A stretch of DNA of 64,000 nucleotides from Aerococcus sp. (GCA_030528285.1 JAUMZE010000001.1:248001-312000), one strand, 5' to 3'. Positions 27,045 through 36,362 are shown, numbered from the stretch's first letter. The notes: generated by a model not told the origin, from the sequence alone. Numbers and translations: made by a program.

Positions 27045-28670
27045 TTACAAGCCACCCTTCCATTTGTCATTCGGTTTGGCGAGCCCAGACTGTACATATT
27101 TCGGGTCATTAATGAGGAGATAGGCGCGTCCGTACGATTCCACCGATAGATCATTCACACTGTCGCCCACGAGCACCCAATACATATTGCGATAACCATA
27201 GCGATTGAGGCTCCCCTCGCTCTCACCGAATCCGTCCGTGAAGTAGACCGCGAGCGAATTATGGTTGTTGTATCCCTCTTCGTGGAGCCACTGAAAGGCG
27301 GGCGTAAAGAGCGTTCCCCCACGTCCCTTGTACATGATATTGGCCATATCAACCTTCCCTAATTCATCGACGCGTTTGATCTCGTTGTCGGTTTGAATCA
27401 CTTTGACCTTAGCGGCGAGCTGATGAGCGATATTCTGGAGTTCACCGAGAATATAGGCCAATTCCTCCTCACTCATTGAAGCAGAGGTATCAACAAATAC
27501 TAATAATGTCACTTGATGGTCCACCTGGCGTCCAGAGAGATCAATCCGCTCCGGTTGCCGTCGATTCATATGCTTCTTCGTCGGGTGATAGCCCCGCGGT
27601 AACCGCCCAAATCCTTGTTTCACGAGTCTTCGCCAATCGAGGGCCGGCTCATGTTGAAAGGCATTGACAGCTTGCTCAATGCGACTCGTGAATGACCCGC
27701 GTTGTCGTTCTGTCAGCTGGTTGAGGGCCTCCTTGACAGCTTGTCTAACCGTATTTTCCTGCAGTTGACGGTGGTCACTGTCCGATTGAAAAGCATCGTG
27801 GCGTTTGGAATTTTGGAGATCGGAGGAGCGAATCAGTTGCGGAGAGGTTGGTGCCTTCGTATTTGTATTTGCTCGGTCTTCTGTGGGATTAGGATTAAAT
27901 TCTCCCGCTTGTTTGGCCACTCCCTGTTTATCCGCACTGTCGACGCCTTCATTCCCTAAACCAGCCCCGTGTTCACTGCCTCCGCCCTCTTGCTTTTTTT
28001 GGGCTTTGTCCTGTTCACGGCTCTTCTCGCGTTCTTCGCTGGCTTTTTTAAGTGCTTGGTAATAATAAGCAGACCCTTCAAATGGATCGAGAGCGTGCTC
28101 AACAATTTCCTCCACCTCTTCTAAGGTGACACTCCCCACTGGCATATGATTGAGATTTTGATTGATCTGCACATCCGTTGCCAAGTTCGCCCATTCACGC
28201 TGATTCGGGTCATTCAGTGCCGACTGATACATGGTCAGATGCTCAAACAACAGATGAAAACACTCATGGCGAATCAGATCGCGCGCTTCGAGAACAGACT
28301 GCACCAATCCGATGAAACGAAGCGGATGGATCCAGAGTACCAGTTGATCGCTCTCATCGAACCCGATCGTGGTGGGCGTTGGAATCGTAAAATCCATCAC
28401 CCGCTGACAATGAGCGAGTAAATGTGCAAACAATGGATCCGTTCCACTCCCCAGGTGGTGATTATCGTGGCGAAAGTTAAAAATCAAACTCCCAATCAGT
28501 CGCTCCACAAAATCCTGGGCCTGACGCGAAAAGGCCTCCTGTTCCAATGGTGAGAGGGAGCGAATCACTTCTACGGTCTCGCCATCTTCCTGGTACTGGT
28601 CCGTCACATAGGTTGAGTAGATATTTTTAAGTTCTTGAAATAAAGCAGGGAGTGTTTGTGAATCTGCCAT
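27045..28670 (-). CDS. VWA-like domain protein with an N-terminal metallopeptidase-like region (DUF2201-type)
   Basis: 541 residues. The N-terminal region (about 1-210) contains HECFH at 135-139, matching the HExxH zinc motif, as in the putative metallopeptidase domain found with VWA-like proteins. The middle (210-300) is a low-complexity charged linker rich in Lys, Gln, Glu and Gly. The C-terminal von Willebrand A-like domain (about 385-541) has the MIDAS motif D394-x-S-x-S and later TDGFGES. Such proteins work with MoxR-type AAA ATPases, encoded here 15 bases upstream, in maturation or disassembly of protein complexes. The target is unknown. Confidence 0.82.
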   Translation of the reverse strand: MADSQTLPALFQELKNIYSTYVTDQYQEDGETVEVIRSLSPLEQEAFSRQAQDFVERLIGSLIFNFRHDNHHLGSGTDPLFAHLLAHCQRVMDFTIPTPTTIGFDESDQLVLWIHPLRFIGLVQSVLEARDLIRHECFHLLFEHLTMYQSALNDPNQREWANLATDVQINQNLNHMPVGSVTLEEVEEIVEHALDPFEGSAYYYQALKKASEEREKSREQDKAQKKQEGGGSEHGAGLGNEGVDSADKQGVAKQAGEFNPNPTEDRANTNTKAPTSPQLIRSSDLQNSKRHDAFQSDSDHRQLQENTVRQAVKEALNQLTERQRGSFTSRIEQAVNAFQHEPALDWRRLVKQGFGRLPRGYHPTKKHMNRRQPERIDLSGRQVDHQVTLLVFVDTSASMSEEELAYILGELQNIAHQLAAKVKVIQTDNEIKRVDELGKVDMANIMYKGRGGTLFTPAFQWLHEEGYNNHNSLAVYFTDGFGESEGSLNRYGYRNMYWVLVGDSVNDLSVESYGRAYLLINDPKYVQSGLAKPNDKWKGGL

Positions 28671-28685
28671 ATTAACGCCCCCTCG

Positions 28686-29894
28686 TTAGATTTGACTGAG
28701 ATAACTTTGATTGGTGTCCTGAACCATCTGATAGAGTCCGGTAATGGAGTTGCCCGCTTCATCTTCTTGGTACAAAGTGTGGCTAAATGCTTCATAGCCT
28801 TCCTTTTCTGAGGTGTCATCTTCCGCAAATTTTTGATTCATCAAGCGATACAGGAAGGTCGCAAAGGTCTCCTTATTGATATGTTTCAATAATTCCACGT
28901 AGCGGGTTGCGACATCAATGTCAATACGCGCCTGAGGATCTTTTACAATCGCATTCAAGAGATCCATAATGACCTGTTTACGGCGGATCTCACTCATTTC
29001 ATCGAAGGTTGTGAGGAGTTCTGCTGAATTTTTGTTGCCTGATTGATTTAGAAATGCAGCTGGCGTGATGTAGGCGTAGTCGCCGGTGATCCGTTCAAAT
29101 AGGGCTTCTCCATAATGTTCCCCGATTGACCCTTGAATTCCTTCCAAGAGATAGGGTGCAAGCGCTGGATCATGAATATCCAGTCCCTGATCGATTAATT
29201 GATAAATGAAAGTGGATACCCGCTCATAAGCACGGGGCGTTGGATTCTTGTCCCGGGAATCATCCACCACTAGGAAGGCTTCCTCGCCATTCTCCCGCAA
29301 GAAATCACTGATGCCTGGATAGATCCGTGTCCGTTCATCTACCATTTGATTGGCGTAGTTATCCAGCCAGTCCGTTAGATCGGCCCGCATCCGAATCCGC
29401 ATCGTTCGATCATTAATCGCCGCATCCCCAGCCGTCGTCGCATAGTCGCTCGTTTCAAATCCTTCGACGTCACTGCTCGGGTTCATGGCCAAAACGAGAT
29501 AGCAGTGTTCAGGCAGCGTGGTCCCCATAACCTCTCGCTGCAACACGAGATTCATCAGTTCGGCCTGGACCTGCACACTCGCCCGGTTAAATTCATCAAG
29601 GAAGAGCACCGCACCCGCCCCTGGATGTGCCTCGCAATAATCAATAATATCAACCAGCGCCTCATTGAGAATGTAAATCACGCGATCCCCCGCAATTCGA
29701 GGAAAAGCGAGATCCCCCTCCTGCAGTAAGGAACATATCAATTCCCGATAAAAAAATCCCTTCTCTTCGGCCACGCCACGGACTAATTGCGATTTTCCGA
29801 TTCCAGCATGCCCCACAATACAGGTGACCAACTGCGTATTTTCAATGGTTTTTAATAATCCTTGTTGAACGGTACTGAACTTCAAACCCTTCAT
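28686..29894 (-). CDS. MoxR-family AAA ATPase
   Basis: 402-residue AAA+ ATPase. Walker A GHAGIGKS (28-35), Walker B VLFLDE (96-101), sensor-1 region LVLAMNPSSD and the arginine-rich DRTMRIRMRADL segment (arginine-finger area) are visible. First gene of the minus-strand MoxR-VWA-149aa operon, behind GAGAGGATATGAAGGG (ATG at 29894). MoxR/VWA pairs act as chaperone-like remodelers for metal insertion or complex assembly; no obvious client lies in the operon. Cytoplasmic. Confidence 0.88.
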   Translation of the reverse strand: MKGLKFSTVQQGLLKTIENTQLVTCIVGHAGIGKSQLVRGVAEEKGFFYRELICSLLQEGDLAFPRIAGDRVIYILNEALVDIIDYCEAHPGAGAVLFLDEFNRASVQVQAELMNLVLQREVMGTTLPEHCYLVLAMNPSSDVEGFETSDYATTAGDAAINDRTMRIRMRADLTDWLDNYANQMVDERTRIYPGISDFLRENGEEAFLVVDDSRDKNPTPRAYERVSTFIYQLIDQGLDIHDPALAPYLLEGIQGSIGEHYGEALFERITGDYAYITPAAFLNQSGNKNSAELLTTFDEMSEIRRKQVIMDLLNAIVKDPQARIDIDVATRYVELLKHINKETFATFLYRLMNQKFAEDDTSEKEGYEAFSHTLYQEDEAGNSITGLYQMVQDTNQSYLSQI

Positions 29895-30086
29895 ATCCTC
29901 TCCACTCCTCTATAAAGCGCATTCATATCCATCTATTATAATATGCGTGCTAGCTTTTGAAAAGTACGAGTGCTTGAAGCCAACAATTGTAGGTTTTCTT
30001 CTCATTCACTGTGTCTTCCCTACTGCCTTTTATCCGGGGTTAATGATAAAATAGGCCTAACAATCACCATGAAGGAGGATGCTTTC

Positions 30087-31115
30087 TTGGACACACACAC
30101 GACCAACCGTGAAGCAGCCTGGCGGGTCGCACGGGAGAATCAACAGCGCGCACGCCAACTGAAACAGCCGTGGCAGCATTATTTCTTCCAATGCCAGGCC
30201 TATCTCTATGTAGAAGCGGATTTAACCTATGAAAATGAAAAATATCTCAAACGCCTCATCGATCATCTCGAGGATGCCCAAGCCTTCGATAGTCATCCAG
30301 ATTTCTATCTGAATGCAGATCCTGATGCTTATGCGCGTTTCATTCTGAGAAAAACCAAGGCCCCGCGCTTCGATGAAAAACTCGAAAGCTCTGGGTCCAC
30401 GTTGATGCTGTTTGTCGGTGTGATGCTATTTATGTATGCCTGTTTCATTGCGATTCGTGGTTGGCAGGCGCATCAAACGCTCGTAGCTGCGATCAATATG
30501 CCGGTGCCGATCAGTTTATTGGGGCTCCCCCTGGAGATCGTCCTGGCTGCAGTATTGATCTTTCTCATTATGCAATTTATCCATCGCTCCGCATATGGAA
30601 CTGAATGGCGCCAACCAAAGAATTTACTGATGCTGGTGGGGATTATCTTCATGAGCGTATTATTTATCGCAGTCCCGTATTTATCCTTGTCTTACCAGGT
30701 CTTTATCTTCAATGTGCCGGTCTGGTTGATCTGGTTATGTGCGCTCTTGTACAGCTTGACTCAGTTCCTGCAGCGCCATCTAAATATTACTGAACGTTTG
30801 GAGCACGCGATTGCGGCCCGTGCCAAACGCCAGAACACGCATGCTGATAAAAAAGGCAAAGCTGTTGCTGAAAATCAAACAGATAAACGCCCCTCTCATT
30901 GCCACAAACGAAAACACAGGAAAGCAAACAGCACATCATTGTCAAAAGCCGAAGATCCTAAAGTAGCGGAACATACCGGAGACGCCATCAATCATCTTAA
31001 CGAAGCAAACACACACGCCAAAACGAAACAGTCAGATACAGAACTGATCGCTTCAGCCGATACCTCTTCAACCGATGCTTCCACTGATCACACGACCGCA
31101 TCCGATAACGAGTAA
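30087..31115 (+). CDS. DUF1129 family membrane protein
   Basis: I place the start at a TTG at 30087, because AAGGAGG lies nine bases upstream (30071-30077); the longer frame begins in non-coding sequence. About 342 residues: a charged N-terminal domain (1-105) with NREAAWRVARENQQRARQLKQPWQHYFF, at least four membrane segments (about 115-245), then a long Lys/Thr/Ser/Asp-rich tail (about 255-342). DUF1129 proteins are common in Lactobacillales and functionally uncharacterised. The low-complexity tail, with many ACA/GAT codons, is unusual and probably disordered. It precedes the FAD oxidoreductase by 23 bases. Confidence 0.75.
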   Translation: MDTHTTNREAAWRVARENQQRARQLKQPWQHYFFQCQAYLYVEADLTYENEKYLKRLIDHLEDAQAFDSHPDFYLNADPDAYARFILRKTKAPRFDEKLESSGSTLMLFVGVMLFMYACFIAIRGWQAHQTLVAAINMPVPISLLGLPLEIVLAAVLIFLIMQFIHRSAYGTEWRQPKNLLMLVGIIFMSVLFIAVPYLSLSYQVFIFNVPVWLIWLCALLYSLTQFLQRHLNITERLEHAIAARAKRQNTHADKKGKAVAENQTDKRPSHCHKRKHRKANSTSLSKAEDPKVAEHTGDAINHLNEANTHAKTKQSDTELIASADTSSTDASTDHTTASDNE

Positions 31116-31138
31116 GTGACGCAAAGGAGACGAACACA

Positions 31139-32236
31139 ATGAAAATAGCCATTATTGGTGGTGGCATTGTTGGCTCTGTCACCGCCTTTTACCTAAGTCA
31201 AACCATCCACCAAGTGACCTTGTTCGATGACGGGGAGGGCCAAGCCACCAAAGCCGCAGCAGGCATCATTTGCCCGTGGTTTTCTAAACGGCGTAATCAG
31301 GCGTGGTATCGCTTGGCAGACCGGGGTGCCCATTTCTTCCTGACACTGATGGAGGACATGAAACAACAAGGGATTAACGTCCAGTCCTACCAGCCTCGCG
31401 AAACCTGGCTGGTGAAGAAACGCCCAGATCAGATTGAATCGCTCTATACGCTCGTCAAACAGCGCCAAAAACAATCTCCCCTGATTCATCACGTGGAGGT
31501 GCTCTCTCCCACCATGCAGCAAGAACGCTTCCCTCTGTTTCACTATGATCATGAGGTGTTATCCGTTGCGGGCGGTGCGGTGATTGATGGCGGGCTGTTT
31601 TGTTCGGAGTTACTCCAAGCAGCCACGCAATTAAATCTTACTATCCACCGTCACAAAGCCACTTTAAGGCGATCAAACGACTCGCTCTTGGTGAATGAGG
31701 AACCGTTCGATCGCGTGGTAGTCGCTGCGGGTGCCTGGTTACCGAGTGTTTTAGCTAATTTCCCGTGCCAGGTGGATATCACCCCACAGAAAGGCCAACT
31801 TGCACTCTACCAATTGCCGAATGCTACTAATAATTGGCCACTGATTATGCCTGAGGGCGCAGTGGACATCATCCCTCATCAGAATGGCACATTGTATCTC
31901 GGGGCCACCCACGAGAAAGGTGTTGGCTATAATCTAGATGTGGATCCAACACCCCTAGAAAACCTATTAAAAAACGTCCAACCCCTCTTACCGGCGTTAG
32001 ACGTCCTCCACTACCAACAGATCAAGGTCGGGACGCGTGCGTATACAAGTGATTTTAGTCCGTTCTTCGGGGCGATTAAGGAAATCCCCGATCTCTATGT
32101 AGCCAGTGGACTTGGGGCAAGTGGACTCACTACAGGGCCATTGATTGGTGCTGAGCTCGCCAAAATGGTGCTGGAGGAACCGACAACTCTTCCAGGCGCG
32201 GATTATCGCCCAGACCCTTATATTATTTTTGATTAA
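31139..32236 (+). CDS. FAD-dependent amine/amino-acid oxidoreductase (DAO family)
   Basis: 365 residues. The N-terminus MKIAIIGGGIVGSVTAFYL is a Rossmann FAD-binding motif (GxGxxG), followed by KAAAGIICPWFSKRRN; the C-terminal ASGLGASGLTTGPLIGAELA closes the FAD site. Overall layout matches DadA/glycine-oxidase-like deaminating oxidoreductases, but the substrate cannot be read from sequence. Preceded by CGCAAAGGAGACGAACACA and probably cotranscribed with the DUF1129 gene. Cytoplasmic. Confidence 0.85.
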   Translation: MKIAIIGGGIVGSVTAFYLSQTIHQVTLFDDGEGQATKAAAGIICPWFSKRRNQAWYRLADRGAHFFLTLMEDMKQQGINVQSYQPRETWLVKKRPDQIESLYTLVKQRQKQSPLIHHVEVLSPTMQQERFPLFHYDHEVLSVAGGAVIDGGLFCSELLQAATQLNLTIHRHKATLRRSNDSLLVNEEPFDRVVVAAGAWLPSVLANFPCQVDITPQKGQLALYQLPNATNNWPLIMPEGAVDIIPHQNGTLYLGATHEKGVGYNLDVDPTPLENLLKNVQPLLPALDVLHYQQIKVGTRAYTSDFSPFFGAIKEIPDLYVASGLGASGLTTGPLIGAELAKMVLEEPTTLPGADYRPDPYIIFD

Positions 32237-32239
32237 TAG

Positions 32240-32277
32240 AAAACGACCGCAAACAGTGGGCTGGTTGCGGTCGTTTT
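32240..32277. terminator. Bidirectional terminator
   Basis: AAACGACCGCAA and TTGCGGTCGTTT form a perfect stem around an 11-base loop, flanked by A residues and TTTTAT. It separates the FAD oxidoreductase gene from mscL. Confidence 0.92.
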
Positions 32278-32294
32278 TATATGCTTTCAAGTGA

Positions 32295-32690
32295 CTATTG
32301 CTTTTGTTCTTTTAAGAGGTCTCGAATTTCGGTTAAGAGTAATTCTTCTTTCGTTGGAGGCGTGACTTTCTCAATGGCCTCTTCTGCGTCTTTCTTCGCG
32401 AGGGATTTCTCCACTGCTGCTAGACTCTTCACGACGAAGAAGAGCACCAAGGAAATAATCAAGAATGAAATAATAGCATTCACAAAATTACCGATTCCAA
32501 ATGTCGCCCCGAGTAATTGAACCTTATATCCTGATAAATCAATATTACCAAGAATAATCCCGATTCCAGGTGTGATAATATCCTTAACCAGGGAATTCAC
32601 GATGGCTGTGAAGGCAGACCCCATCACAACCCCAATCGCCATATCAAATACATTCCCCTTCGCAATAAATGCTTTAAATTCGTTCCACAT
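32295..32690 (-). CDS. mscL: Large-conductance mechanosensitive channel
   Basis: Homopentameric channel that opens under extreme membrane tension to release osmolytes. 131 residues, family length. The N-terminus MWNEFKAFIAKGNVFDMAIGVVMGSAFTAIVNSLVKD is the amphipathic helix plus TM1, with the conserved GNVxDxAxGVxxG pore motif; TM2 lies at about 65-90, and a charged C-terminal bundle ends in EIRDLLKEQKQ. Monocistronic, preceded by AGAGGAGG. Confidence 0.97.
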   Translation of the reverse strand: MWNEFKAFIAKGNVFDMAIGVVMGSAFTAIVNSLVKDIITPGIGIILGNIDLSGYKVQLLGATFGIGNFVNAIISFLIISLVLFFVVKSLAAVEKSLAKKDAEEAIEKVTPPTKEELLLTEIRDLLKEQKQ

Positions 32691-32757
32691 CGAACTATGA
32701 TTCCTCCTCTAACACTGTCGCTTTCTGTTCCCTCACCATTATTCAACAATCCGTCTA

Positions 32758-33792
32758 TTAGATCCAGCGATAACTAAAGTACCGTAGCCCCAGCAAGATC
32801 AGACTCATGAAAAAATGAAATTTGCGGTGCATGAAGATGAGCGCCACAAATTCGCGAAATCCGTTCTCTAACCACTGTCTCAATGTGGATGGTGCCCCGA
32901 GCCCACTGAACTGGTACAAACCTTCCATATTGCTGTAGATTTCACTGCGGTACAGATGAAAGGCATTCGTCACATAGATCGCATGCACCGTCTCCAGATT
33001 GACATGGCGAGATTTTAGTATTTCTTTGGTGTAAATAAAATTATCGTGGGTATTCTGCGCACGTTCCTCCAAAATCAATTTATCACGCGGGATCCCACGT
33101 TCCATTAAATAATAGGCCATCACCTCTGCCTCGGTGATATCCACACCTTTGATTGTATCGGCGCCAGACACAATCACAGTCGGTGTATGTTGGTAGAGGT
33201 AGCGTTGGCGATTGAGATAGCTAAGCGCCGTATCCAAGCGGTTCGATACTAAGTCGCTGGGCGTCCCATTCGGATAAATTTTCCCGCCGAGAACAATCAC
33301 ATAATTCTGCCTCGATTCATCCTCCAACAAGGAAAGGCGAACTGTGTTAATCAGGAAGTTTATCAACAGTAAGAAATAATACACGACCAGATAATCCGGT
33401 ATGCGTAGCCACTTGAGCTGTTCAACATAATTCCCAAAGAATGCCAGATAGTAAATAAATAGCCCTACCGCAACGAGTAATACCGCGATCCCAAGCCCAA
33501 TCGTCAGCTGCAGGCGATTGGCTTCTGAACGATAGAGGGTGATCGCATACACAATCATAAACACCCCCACGATCAATGCAAAAAGCGGGGCAACATATTG
33601 CACCAAGAGATCGATCAACTGAAAGAGAACATCCACGACGCGATAATGCGCAAAAAATGGATTCCTAGATACTGCAATAAATAATACGATCAATCCCGCC
33701 GTCCCAATCCACGTGTCCCATAAATTACGTGGTGCCATAATGGCTAGGGAGAGCGCGATGATGATCAATAACACCCCAATCAGATATAACAT
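32758..33792 (-). CDS. YdcF/SanA-like DUF218 membrane protein
   Basis: 344 residues from the ATG at 33792 (MLYLIGVLLIIIALSL). About five membrane segments occupy the first 180 residues. A DUF218 domain follows (about 185-320), with VIVLGGKIYPNGTPSD, SGADTIKGVDITEAEVMAYYL, ILEERAQNTHDNF and VTNAFHLYRS. YdcF-type proteins are linked to envelope biogenesis and can bind S-adenosylmethionine, but the reaction is unknown. It begins four bases after rsmI and is probably cotranscribed with it. Confidence 0.85.
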   Translation of the reverse strand: MLYLIGVLLIIIALSLAIMAPRNLWDTWIGTAGLIVLFIAVSRNPFFAHYRVVDVLFQLIDLLVQYVAPLFALIVGVFMIVYAITLYRSEANRLQLTIGLGIAVLLVAVGLFIYYLAFFGNYVEQLKWLRIPDYLVVYYFLLLINFLINTVRLSLLEDESRQNYVIVLGGKIYPNGTPSDLVSNRLDTALSYLNRQRYLYQHTPTVIVSGADTIKGVDITEAEVMAYYLMERGIPRDKLILEERAQNTHDNFIYTKEILKSRHVNLETVHAIYVTNAFHLYRSEIYSNMEGLYQFSGLGAPSTLRQWLENGFREFVALIFMHRKFHFFMSLILLGLRYFSYRWI

Positions 33793-33796
33793 AGCT

Positions 33797-34690
33797 TCAC
33801 CGTCCCTCGATCTCATGATACGCCTTATAAACGTCCTGTTTCGCTAGGTCGTTTAATTTTGCGACTTTCTTAATCGCTGGTTTTACCGCGATTTGATCAT
33901 GGTCCATCCACCAAGTGACCTGTTCCTTCAGTGAGAGGATTTGAAGTTGATCATTGAGCTGTTCATTTTCCGTTTTGGGATGAGGGTTGCCATTCACAAG
34001 GAAACAAATCTCCCCTTTCACCTCCGAATGGGCGGTGTAATAATCGACCAACTCCTCCAAAGTGCCACGGTTAAATTCCTCATGTTGCTTAGTTAATTCC
34101 CGAACCACGCAGGCTTTTCTGGTAGAGCCGAATACCTTCAAACAGTCCTGAAGCGCTGATTTCAAGCGATGCGGCGACTCATAGAACATCAAGGTATCTG
34201 CGTGATTTTGGTACTGGTTGAGTTGTTCCATCCGCGCTTTGGATTGGCGGGGCAAGAAACCAATGAAGGTAAACGAGTCCGCCTCTAATCCGCTCGCCAC
34301 CAACCCCGTCAAGGCTGCATTTGCACCGGGTAGTGGAATCACTGGGATCTGTGCTTTGACACATTCCTGAACGAGGGCAGACCCCGGATCCGAAATCACC
34401 GGCATCCCGGCATCACTCACCTCAGCGATCATCCGCCCCTGTTCTAGCTCCTCAATAATTTCTGGAATGCGTTCCTGCGTATTGAACTTGTGGAAACTCT
34501 TCTGTGGGGTCGTGATCTCAAAATGATTGAGTAATTTCTGGGTGTGGCGTGTATCTTCCGCAAGAATCAGGTCGCTTTGTTTTAGAACCTCCACCGCACG
34601 AAAGGTCATATCCCCTAAATTTCCGATCGGTGTCGGCACGAGATAGAGTGCCCCTTGTTGGTTGTTTTGATAGCTTTTTTGGATCGTCAT
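33797..34690 (-). CDS. rsmI: 16S rRNA (cytidine(1402)-2'-O)-methyltransferase
   Basis: SAM-dependent enzyme that 2'-O-methylates C1402 in the decoding centre of 16S rRNA. 297 residues from the ATG at 34690 (MTIQKSYQNN), with GALYLVPTPIGNLGDMTFRAVEVL, LAEDTRHTQKLLNHF, SDAGMPVISDPG and PGANAALTGLVASGL, all hallmarks of the YraL/RsmI tetrapyrrole-methylase fold. It lies at the end of the yabA-trmN6-GIY-YIG-rsmI run, the same order as in Bacillus. Confidence 0.96.
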   Translation of the reverse strand: MTIQKSYQNNQQGALYLVPTPIGNLGDMTFRAVEVLKQSDLILAEDTRHTQKLLNHFEITTPQKSFHKFNTQERIPEIIEELEQGRMIAEVSDAGMPVISDPGSALVQECVKAQIPVIPLPGANAALTGLVASGLEADSFTFIGFLPRQSKARMEQLNQYQNHADTLMFYESPHRLKSALQDCLKVFGSTRKACVVRELTKQHEEFNRGTLEELVDYYTAHSEVKGEICFLVNGNPHPKTENEQLNDQLQILSLKEQVTWWMDHDQIAVKPAIKKVAKLNDLAKQDVYKAYHEIEGR

Positions 34691-34695
34691 GCTGT

Positions 34696-35043
34696 CTAAC
34701 CTCTCTCCTGTAGGGATTTCCATGTGTCAGCGGTGATATCGATGCGATGAGGGGCGTTCGGTGTAAAGATCTTCACCCCGCACTGTTTGAGCAGGGCCTC
34801 TTTTTGAGCACGGGTATGTTGTTTAAAATGATATTCGGCGGACATGGCCTCCTGTTTAGTCGAAAAGGCAACTGAAAAAATCATTTTTAATGGATGGCGA
34901 AAAGGAGGACGCGTGTATTTCGCCCCGCGTCCTGCCTGATGTGCTCGTTCTCGCGCCTGTAAATGCGTGGTGTAGCCTGTGTAGAGGGTCCCATCCGCAC
35001 ATGCGAGTACATACATATAGTAATTAGTGGTTGTCGTGACCAT
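34696..35043 (-). CDS. GIY-YIG domain protein (YazA/UPF0213 type)
   Basis: 115 residues from the ATG at 35043 (MVTTTTNYYMYVLACADGTLYTGYTT). The GIY-YIG nuclease fold is shown by YMYVLACADGTLYTGYT, the catalytic Arg in HLQARERAHQAGRGAKYT and the downstream SAEYHFKQHTRAQKEAL. Small solitary proteins of this type are conserved next to trmN6 and rsmI; their nucleic-acid substrate is not settled. The start overlaps the 3' end of the methyltransferase gene by 20 bases. Confidence 0.9.
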   Translation of the reverse strand: MVTTTTNYYMYVLACADGTLYTGYTTHLQARERAHQAGRGAKYTRPPFRHPLKMIFSVAFSTKQEAMSAEYHFKQHTRAQKEALLKQCGVKIFTPNAPHRIDITADTWKSLQERG

Positions 35044-35773
35044 AAAAAATCGCCTGCGTCTGCTCGGTATATTGTGTCCCCTCGTCATAAACAATGATCG
35101 GCGGGAGAATCTTGAGTCCGTTATCTTTACCATGCTTCATGAATTCCACCAGAATCGTATTCGCATCAGCCCCGCTTCTTGGATAGATGATTTGGAGGCG
35201 TTTCAGGCTAAATCCATTTGCTTGGGCCAGAGACTGCATTTCACTCAGCCGTTCTGGACGATGGACCAGACATAATTTCCCTTTGTCCCGCAACAATACT
35301 TTCGCCTGATCGAACACATCCGCTAAAGTCATCATAATCTCATGTCTAGCGAGGGCCTTTTGACTGTTAGGATTCACCGTGGAATTCGGATAGCGTTTGA
35401 AATACGGTGGATTACAGGTGATCACATCAATGCTATTAATGGGATACCAATCCTTCGCCTCAGTGATATTACCCGTTTTAATCTCTATTTGATCGGTCAA
35501 GTGATTGAGTGCGATGGAGCGTCTGGCCATCTCTGCTAGTTTCGGCTGGATCTCAATACCTTCAATGTGCCCGCGTGTTTTCGTACTCAACAGGAGCGGT
35601 AAGGCCCCCGTCCCCGTACAAAAATCGAGCACGCGCTGATTTTCGGGCACGCGCACATGTGTAAAATGCCCTAAAAACATGGTATCTGTGGATAGGGCGA
35701 AGGTATCATCACTTTGAATAATTTTCAGTTCTAATCCTGGGAGATAATCGATTCGTTCCTGTTTCTCTGTCAT
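35024..35773 (-). CDS. tRNA1(Val) (adenine(37)-N6)-methyltransferase-like protein (YabB/TrmN6)
   Basis: 249-residue class I SAM-dependent methyltransferase. Motif I is VLDFCTGTGALPLLL, IEGIEIQPKLAEMARRS is the acidic ribose-binding segment and the N6-adenine catalytic motif is NPPYFKR (near 126-132). In E. coli TrmN6 methylates A37 of tRNA-Val; the Gram-positive YabB is a homologue in a conserved cluster. It follows yabA by three bases. RNA specificity is inferred. Confidence 0.9.
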   Translation of the reverse strand: MTEKQERIDYLPGLELKIIQSDDTFALSTDTMFLGHFTHVRVPENQRVLDFCTGTGALPLLLSTKTRGHIEGIEIQPKLAEMARRSIALNHLTDQIEIKTGNITEAKDWYPINSIDVITCNPPYFKRYPNSTVNPNSQKALARHEIMMTLADVFDQAKVLLRDKGKLCLVHRPERLSEMQSLAQANGFSLKRLQIIYPRSGADANTILVEFMKHGKDNGLKILPPIIVYDEGTQYTEQTQAIFYGHDNH

Positions 35774-35776
35774 AAA

Positions 35777-36163
35777 TTACCTCATACCTGCTGTGGAGCG
35801 GTCCCCGTGTAAAATCTCGAGGCAGAACATACACTGCTCCTCATTCTGGCGACGCTGACCATATGAGATATTACAGATATGGTAGCCATCCTCATAGATG
35901 TTGAGTAAATTTTGGAGTGCCGGAGACAGTCCCGTGGTTTCGTTATTTTTGGCTGCAGTGGCTTTGGAGGACTGCTCTAATTCCTCACTCAAGGTCTGCA
36001 CCCGTTCTCTCAGATAGTGATTCTCTGTCTGTAGGTCCTGGTTTTCAATCACTAACTCACTCCACGCCGCACTCAATGTCTCTATTTGAGAGAGCATCGT
36101 TTGCATTTGATCATGCATCTGATCGATTTTCTGTGACATTTCTTTTGCCTGATTGGGTTTCAT
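35777..36163 (-). CDS. yabA: Replication-initiation control protein YabA
   Basis: Negative regulator that tethers DnaA to the sliding clamp. 128 residues from the ATG at 36163 behind AAAGGAAGAGAGG. The N-terminal half is a leucine-zipper-like coiled coil (about 5-65), which forms the tetramer. The C-terminal zinc-binding domain contains YHICNISYGQRR and EEQCMFCLEILHG, matching the expected His/Cys ligands. The position before trmN6 is standard. Confidence 0.93.
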   Translation of the reverse strand: MKPNQAKEMSQKIDQMHDQMQTMLSQIETLSAAWSELVIENQDLQTENHYLRERVQTLSEELEQSSKATAAKNNETTGLSPALQNLLNIYEDGYHICNISYGQRRQNEEQCMFCLEILHGDRSTAGMR

Positions 36164-36250
36164 GCGATCCTCTCTTCCTTTCTCTTCTGGGGAAAATTCC
36201 CTCACTTGCTGGTTATCATTCTACCATACTGTCACCGTGCGAACGATGAT

Positions 36251-36362
36251 TCCGCTAGAAAGAACTTTAAAATCCATTGTTAACAGGTCCAATCGTGCTA
36301 CACTAAATCTAAATAAAAAGATAGCGCCAATCCCGCTAGAAAGGGGACTTTCTCCATTGTTA
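36251..36362 (+). promoter_or_regulatory. Promoter and duplicated segment upstream of the GNAT gene
   Basis: TTGTTA (36277-36282) and TACACT (36299-36304) are separated by 16 bases and form a good sigma-A promoter. The block CCGCTAGAAAG...ACTTT...CCATTGTTA occurs twice, starting near 36252 and 36333. In the first copy TTGTTA is the -35 element; in the second AAAGGGG and TTG act as ribosome-binding site and start codon. Confidence 0.55.
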
